Below, one piece after another: positions 61,559 through 64,000 of a stretch of DNA of 64,000 nucleotides (position 1 is its first letter; every line of letters starts with the position of its first letter). Below the pieces are notes generated by a model. It made no database searches, had not been told where the DNA came from, and saw nothing but the letters and a program-made list of their open reading frames with translations. The stretch is from Streptomyces bicolor (GTDB lineage: Bacteria > Actinomycetota > Actinomycetes > Streptomycetales > Streptomycetaceae): positions 41,734 to 105,733 of the forward strand of contig NZ_JOFS01000035.1 in NCBI RefSeq assembly GCF_000719285.1. The letters run 5' to 3'. A program made the translations under genes and the position numbers.

Positions 61559-62823
61559 TCAAGCGGCTTGAGCGGGGAGGTCTGCCACAGGCTGACTGGC
61601 GAAGGCCTTCGTCTCGTCGTAGTGCTCTGCGCGTTGGAGGCAGTGGAAGAGCATCCCCATGAAGCGGTTGAAGAGATTGCGCTGGGCAGCGACGTGGCGG
61701 TCACCAGCTGCTTTGCGGCGGTCGTAGTGAGCTCTGGCGCCTGGTGAGCTGGTCAAGGAGGCGAATGCCCACACGTAGCCGGCGGCGGCAAGCCGCTGAT
61801 TCTTGACCCGGCGGCTCATCACTGTGCAGCTCTTGCCGCTCGCCCGGGTGACTGGTGCACTGTCGGCATAGGCCTTCAAAGATCCGGCGGTCGCGAACCG
61901 GGCCCGGTCGTCGCCGATCTCGGCAAGGACTCGGGCACCGGTTAATGACCCCAGGCCCGGAAAGCTGGAGATGAGGGAGCGTCGGGGTGCTGTTCGAAGG
62001 CCTCTCTGGTGGCGGCTTCGAGCTGGTCGGCGTTGGTGCAGGCGGCCTCCATCTGCCGCAGCAGGGCCGTCGTTTGGCGGCCGAAGGCCTCCTCCACCTG
62101 GGGGAGTTGGTGGAGGTACTCGCGGTGGAGGACCTCATGGAGCCGGTCGGCCTCGGCTTCGATGCCGCGCTGGCGCCCGGCTTGCTTCAGCAGGGACTGC
62201 AGACGTCGGCGCGTGAGTCGGGCCGCCGCTGTCGGCGTCGGGGCCGCGGCCAAGATGGTCCGGGCCTCGGGCGAGCAGATACCCTCGCGCTTCTCGGCGA
62301 AGGCGGCAAGGATCGCCGGGTAGAACTCTCGCAGTTGGGAGCGGAGTTTGTTGTGTGCTTGGACCCGGTCCCAGACCGCGTCCTGCTGGGCACGTGCCAG
62401 CACCGCGATTGCCTGGGCCAGCTCGGAATCCTTCGGCAGGGGCCGGTGGACGGCCATGTCGGTCCGCAAGATGTTCGCCAGGGCAGCAGCGTCGATGGCG
62501 TCCGACTTCTTCCTCGCGACGGAGTGCCGATCTCGATAGCGGGCCACAGCCAGCGGATTGATCGCGAACACTGGACGTCCCGTCGCGCGCAGGCAGGCGA
62601 CCAGCAGCCCCCGGGACGTCTCGATCGCGACCGGAATCGGGTGATCTTTGCTGTCGCCGTGTTCGGTCAGCAGGGCTGTGAGCTGGGTAAATCCGGCAGG
62701 ATCGTCGCTGATGCGTAGCTTGGCCAGCCGTGTTCCACCGGCGTCGACCAGCGCGACATCGTGGTGGTCTTCCGCCCAGTCCACCCCGCAAAACACTGGC
62801 GCCGGTAATCCTGCGAACTCCAT
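61559..62823 (-). pseudogene. IS110-family transposase (DEDD/RuvC-like plus Tnp_20), frameshifted
   Basis: ATG 62823 follows GGGAG. The N-terminal RuvC-like domain begins VFCGVDWAEDHHDVALVDAG with the first catalytic Asp, then PVAIETSRGLLVACL (Glu) and HSVARKKSDAIDAAALANIL (Asp-Asp). The first frame stops at 61942 after RAWGH. The continuation is in another frame (FPGLGSLTGARVLAEIGDDR, KAYADSAPVTRASGKS, NQRLAAAGYVWAFASLTSSP) to the stop at 61559. Adding one C to the run near 61978 would restore one protein with the Tnp_20 serine. So it is one base from intact: a recent lesion, sequencing error or, less likely, programmed shift. Confidence 0.75.
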
Positions 62824-63392
62824 CGTGTTCTCCCTCGTTCTGGTGTTTCCGCAGGTCAGAGCCTGTGCAGGGTGCGCGTGCTCCCTAATGGAAGTGCTCA
62901 AGGCACAACATCCCACCAGCCGTTCGCAACCCCAGCGAGCTGCACGGTCCTTCGTCTTCGTGAGAGCTCTCGGGCTCGCGACGCGATGAAAGGTGTTCCC
63001 TGCAGTTGGCTCAGGCCACGACCATCGAAGCCCTTGGTTCGTACCGCCGGGTGGCGCGATCCGAACCGGGTCTTTTGAGACCACCGGGAGGCGTTCATGT
63101 CTTCGTGAGGTGGAGTTGTGCCCACCTCGCGCACGAACGAAGAACGGTTCCGGCCGGAACCAAATCGCTCTCAGTAGAGGACTTTCTGCCCAGGTGGCGG
63201 ATGAGATCTCCGTTCTGGCCGAAACCGCTGCCGGACACCGGACGCAGGGAAGGCCCGTCTGCACCCAGAGCTCGAAGGCTCGGACGCGCACAAGGACTCA
63301 GCCCTGCAGCCGGTGCTGAAGCGAGCCTCGCGGTCTGTCGAAAGAGCTCCCACTCGGGATTCGGATAGCGATGACTCGCTTCGCTGCCCATT
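62824..63392. other. Non-coding left end of the IS110 element (possible bridge-RNA region)
   Basis: No coding frame is supported in 570 bp between the transposase start and the interrupted gene. In IS110-type elements the non-coding segment upstream of the recombinase encodes the bridge RNA that pairs donor and target. Several local inverted repeats are present here (for example gagagctctc at about 62962), but no RNA fold was computed. Confidence 0.4.
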
Positions 63393-63800
63393 AGGTGGCG
63401 GATCGTCTTGTGGACGGAGATCATCACGAGGCGTCCGGCCGTGAGGTGCCGGGAGATCTCCTCGACGGGCAGTTCCCGGGCCGGGATGGCGGTGATGCCC
63501 CACCGGTCGGTGACGTGGTCGGCGAACGGGGCGTAGATCAACCCTTTGACGTTGTCGCCGTCGCGGACGTAGGCGCCCGCCTCCGCCAGGTCCCGCACCA
63601 GCGGCACTGAGGGCGGTACGGGGTGGCCGAAGTGGTCCAGGGTCATGCGCGGGCATGCCACACCGCACGTCCGCGGCGCCCAGAACGCGTACTCCTCGGC
63701 GGTGTCGGCGCCGGACTTGGGCCACAGCGGGTCATCGGCGGCGCTCCTGGTCCCGGTGATGAACTCCGGGACCAGGGCGGCCGACTCCCATCCCTGATCT
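63393..63800 (-). pseudogene. C39-like peptidase gene, 5'-truncated middle part
   Basis: The minus-strand sequence reads PTQDQGWESAALVPEFITGT, EEYAFWAPRTCGVACPRMTL (Cys nucleophile region, TCGVAC), AYVRDGDNVKGLIYAPFADH and ELPVEEISRHLTAGRLVMIS up to HKTIRHL, where family homology ends at the IS110 joint. The N-terminal third of the usual protein is missing because the IS200/IS605 end adjoins at about 63800. The gene is therefore hit twice. It was a probable secreted cysteine peptidase. Confidence 0.72.
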
Positions 63801-63810
63801 TGCGTGGGTA

Positions 63811-63830
63811 TCCCCGGCTTCAGCCGGGGA
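63811..63830. repeat. IS200/IS605 end hairpin
   Basis: Perfect 9-bp stem tccccggct / agccgggga with a 2-nt loop, located about 35 bp beyond the stop of the TnpA remnant. Subterminal hairpins of this kind are what TnpA recognises at IS200/IS605 ends. Confidence 0.7.
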
Positions 63831-63865
63831 GGGAAACGCATCTCAGGACTGCTCTGATGCGCAGG

Positions 63866-64000
63866 TCACAGCGGACGTTTTTGCTGCTCGATGTACTGAC
63901 GGATCACGGTGAGCGGTGCGCCGCCACAGGAGCCGGCGAAGTAGGAGCGGGACCAGACGCCCTTGAGGCTATTGATCAGCTTCGACAGGGCGACCTTCGG
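63866..64000 (-). pseudogene. tnpA: IS200/IS605-family Y1 transposase (TnpA), C-terminal end
   Basis: The minus-strand frame entering from the right edge reads PKVALSKLINSLKGVWSRSY, FAGSCGGAPLTVIRQYIEQQ and KRPL, then stop. The catalytic tyrosine of the C-terminal helix is present (VIRQY). Between SLKGV and WSRSYFA roughly 25 residues normally present (SxRxL...GxLWS) are missing, so the protein is probably inactive. The rest lies outside the window. Confidence 0.75.

Larger units (their letters stand above)
61544..63392 (-). mobile_element. IS110-family insertion element within the C39-like gene
   Basis: About 1.85 kb between the two halves of the peptidase gene. It contains one IS110-type transposase (61559-62823, minus) and about 570 bp of non-coding DNA upstream of it. 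No terminal inverted repeats are seen, as expected for IS110. Exact ends are uncertain by some 20 bp. Confidence 0.7.

Noticed and set aside
1..64000. tRNA or rRNA genes
   Set aside because: No cloverleaf-like GTTCGAATC/T-arm blocks or rRNA core sequences were noticed on reading either strand. A dedicated scan was not possible.

Overview
The window is high-GC actinobacterial DNA, almost certainly Streptomyces. The evidence is the codon use, the frequent GTG starts, the rarity of TTA codons, duplicated SigB/SigF-type sigma factors with RsbW-like kinases, and a pair of genes resembling the telomere proteins Tap and Tpg of linear Streptomyces replicons. The density of gene fragments and IS remnants suggests a chromosome arm or subtelomeric region rather than the conserved core. 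Names below rest on motif reading only; no database search was possible.

Layout. (1) 1-4.9 kb: gene relics (a TPR protein, a degraded regulator/zinc-ribbon pair, a truncated 2H phosphoesterase), an intact calcium-repeat protein and a one-TM partner, then an IS stub. (2) 5.0-8.1 kb: a two-gene module, a Phd-Phd/DnaB-like/Tap-like fusion followed by a Tpg-like protein. This is the most unusual locus. (3) 8.1-11.3 kb: decayed patchwork with one small intact ABM-type gene. (4) 11.6-17.9 kb: amino-acid permease, M20 deacylase, PucR-type regulator, GNAT acyltransferase and enolase-superfamily racemase, together the parts of an N-succinylation route from D- to L-amino acids. (5) 18-19.1 kb: integrase and IS stubs. 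(6) 19.4-30.1 kb: general-stress control region with three stand-alone HATPase kinases, two SigB/SigF-like sigma factors, a STAS antagonist and a tightly coupled rsbR-rsbS-rsbT-phosphatase-phosphatase operon. (7) 30.5-38.6 kb: a broken second Tpg-like gene, a broken RibD-like reductase, LtrA, an Orn/Lys/Arg decarboxylase, a decayed hydrolase and a transposase with an internal deletion. (8) 38.8-41.2 kb: membrane-anchored toxin with a C-terminal barnase domain, its barstar and a KOW mini-protein. (9) 41.6-48.8 kb: IS481 stub, then a TetR-controlled lipid or ketone oxidation cluster (patatin, Baeyer-Villiger-type monooxygenase, broken SDR, GMC oxidoreductase, alpha/beta hydrolase). (10) 50-60.4 kb: enoyl-CoA hydratase, a complete liv-type ABC transporter operon, a divergent PucR-type regulator and a sodium:solute symporter with its small partner. 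(11) 60.5-64 kb: IS pile-up, with a C39-like peptidase gene split by an IS110-family element and truncated by an IS200/IS605 element.

Common threads. Four-base or one-base overlaps show strong translational coupling in the rsb, liv and tap/tpg-like operons. Two unrelated PucR-family regulators both sit beside a TTGT-N8-ACAA inverted repeat. Three genes (ABM protein, decarboxylase, KOW protein) carry a TTA codon and may be under bldA control. Many single-base frameshifts in otherwise recognisable genes point to decay, though sequencing error cannot be excluded for each one.
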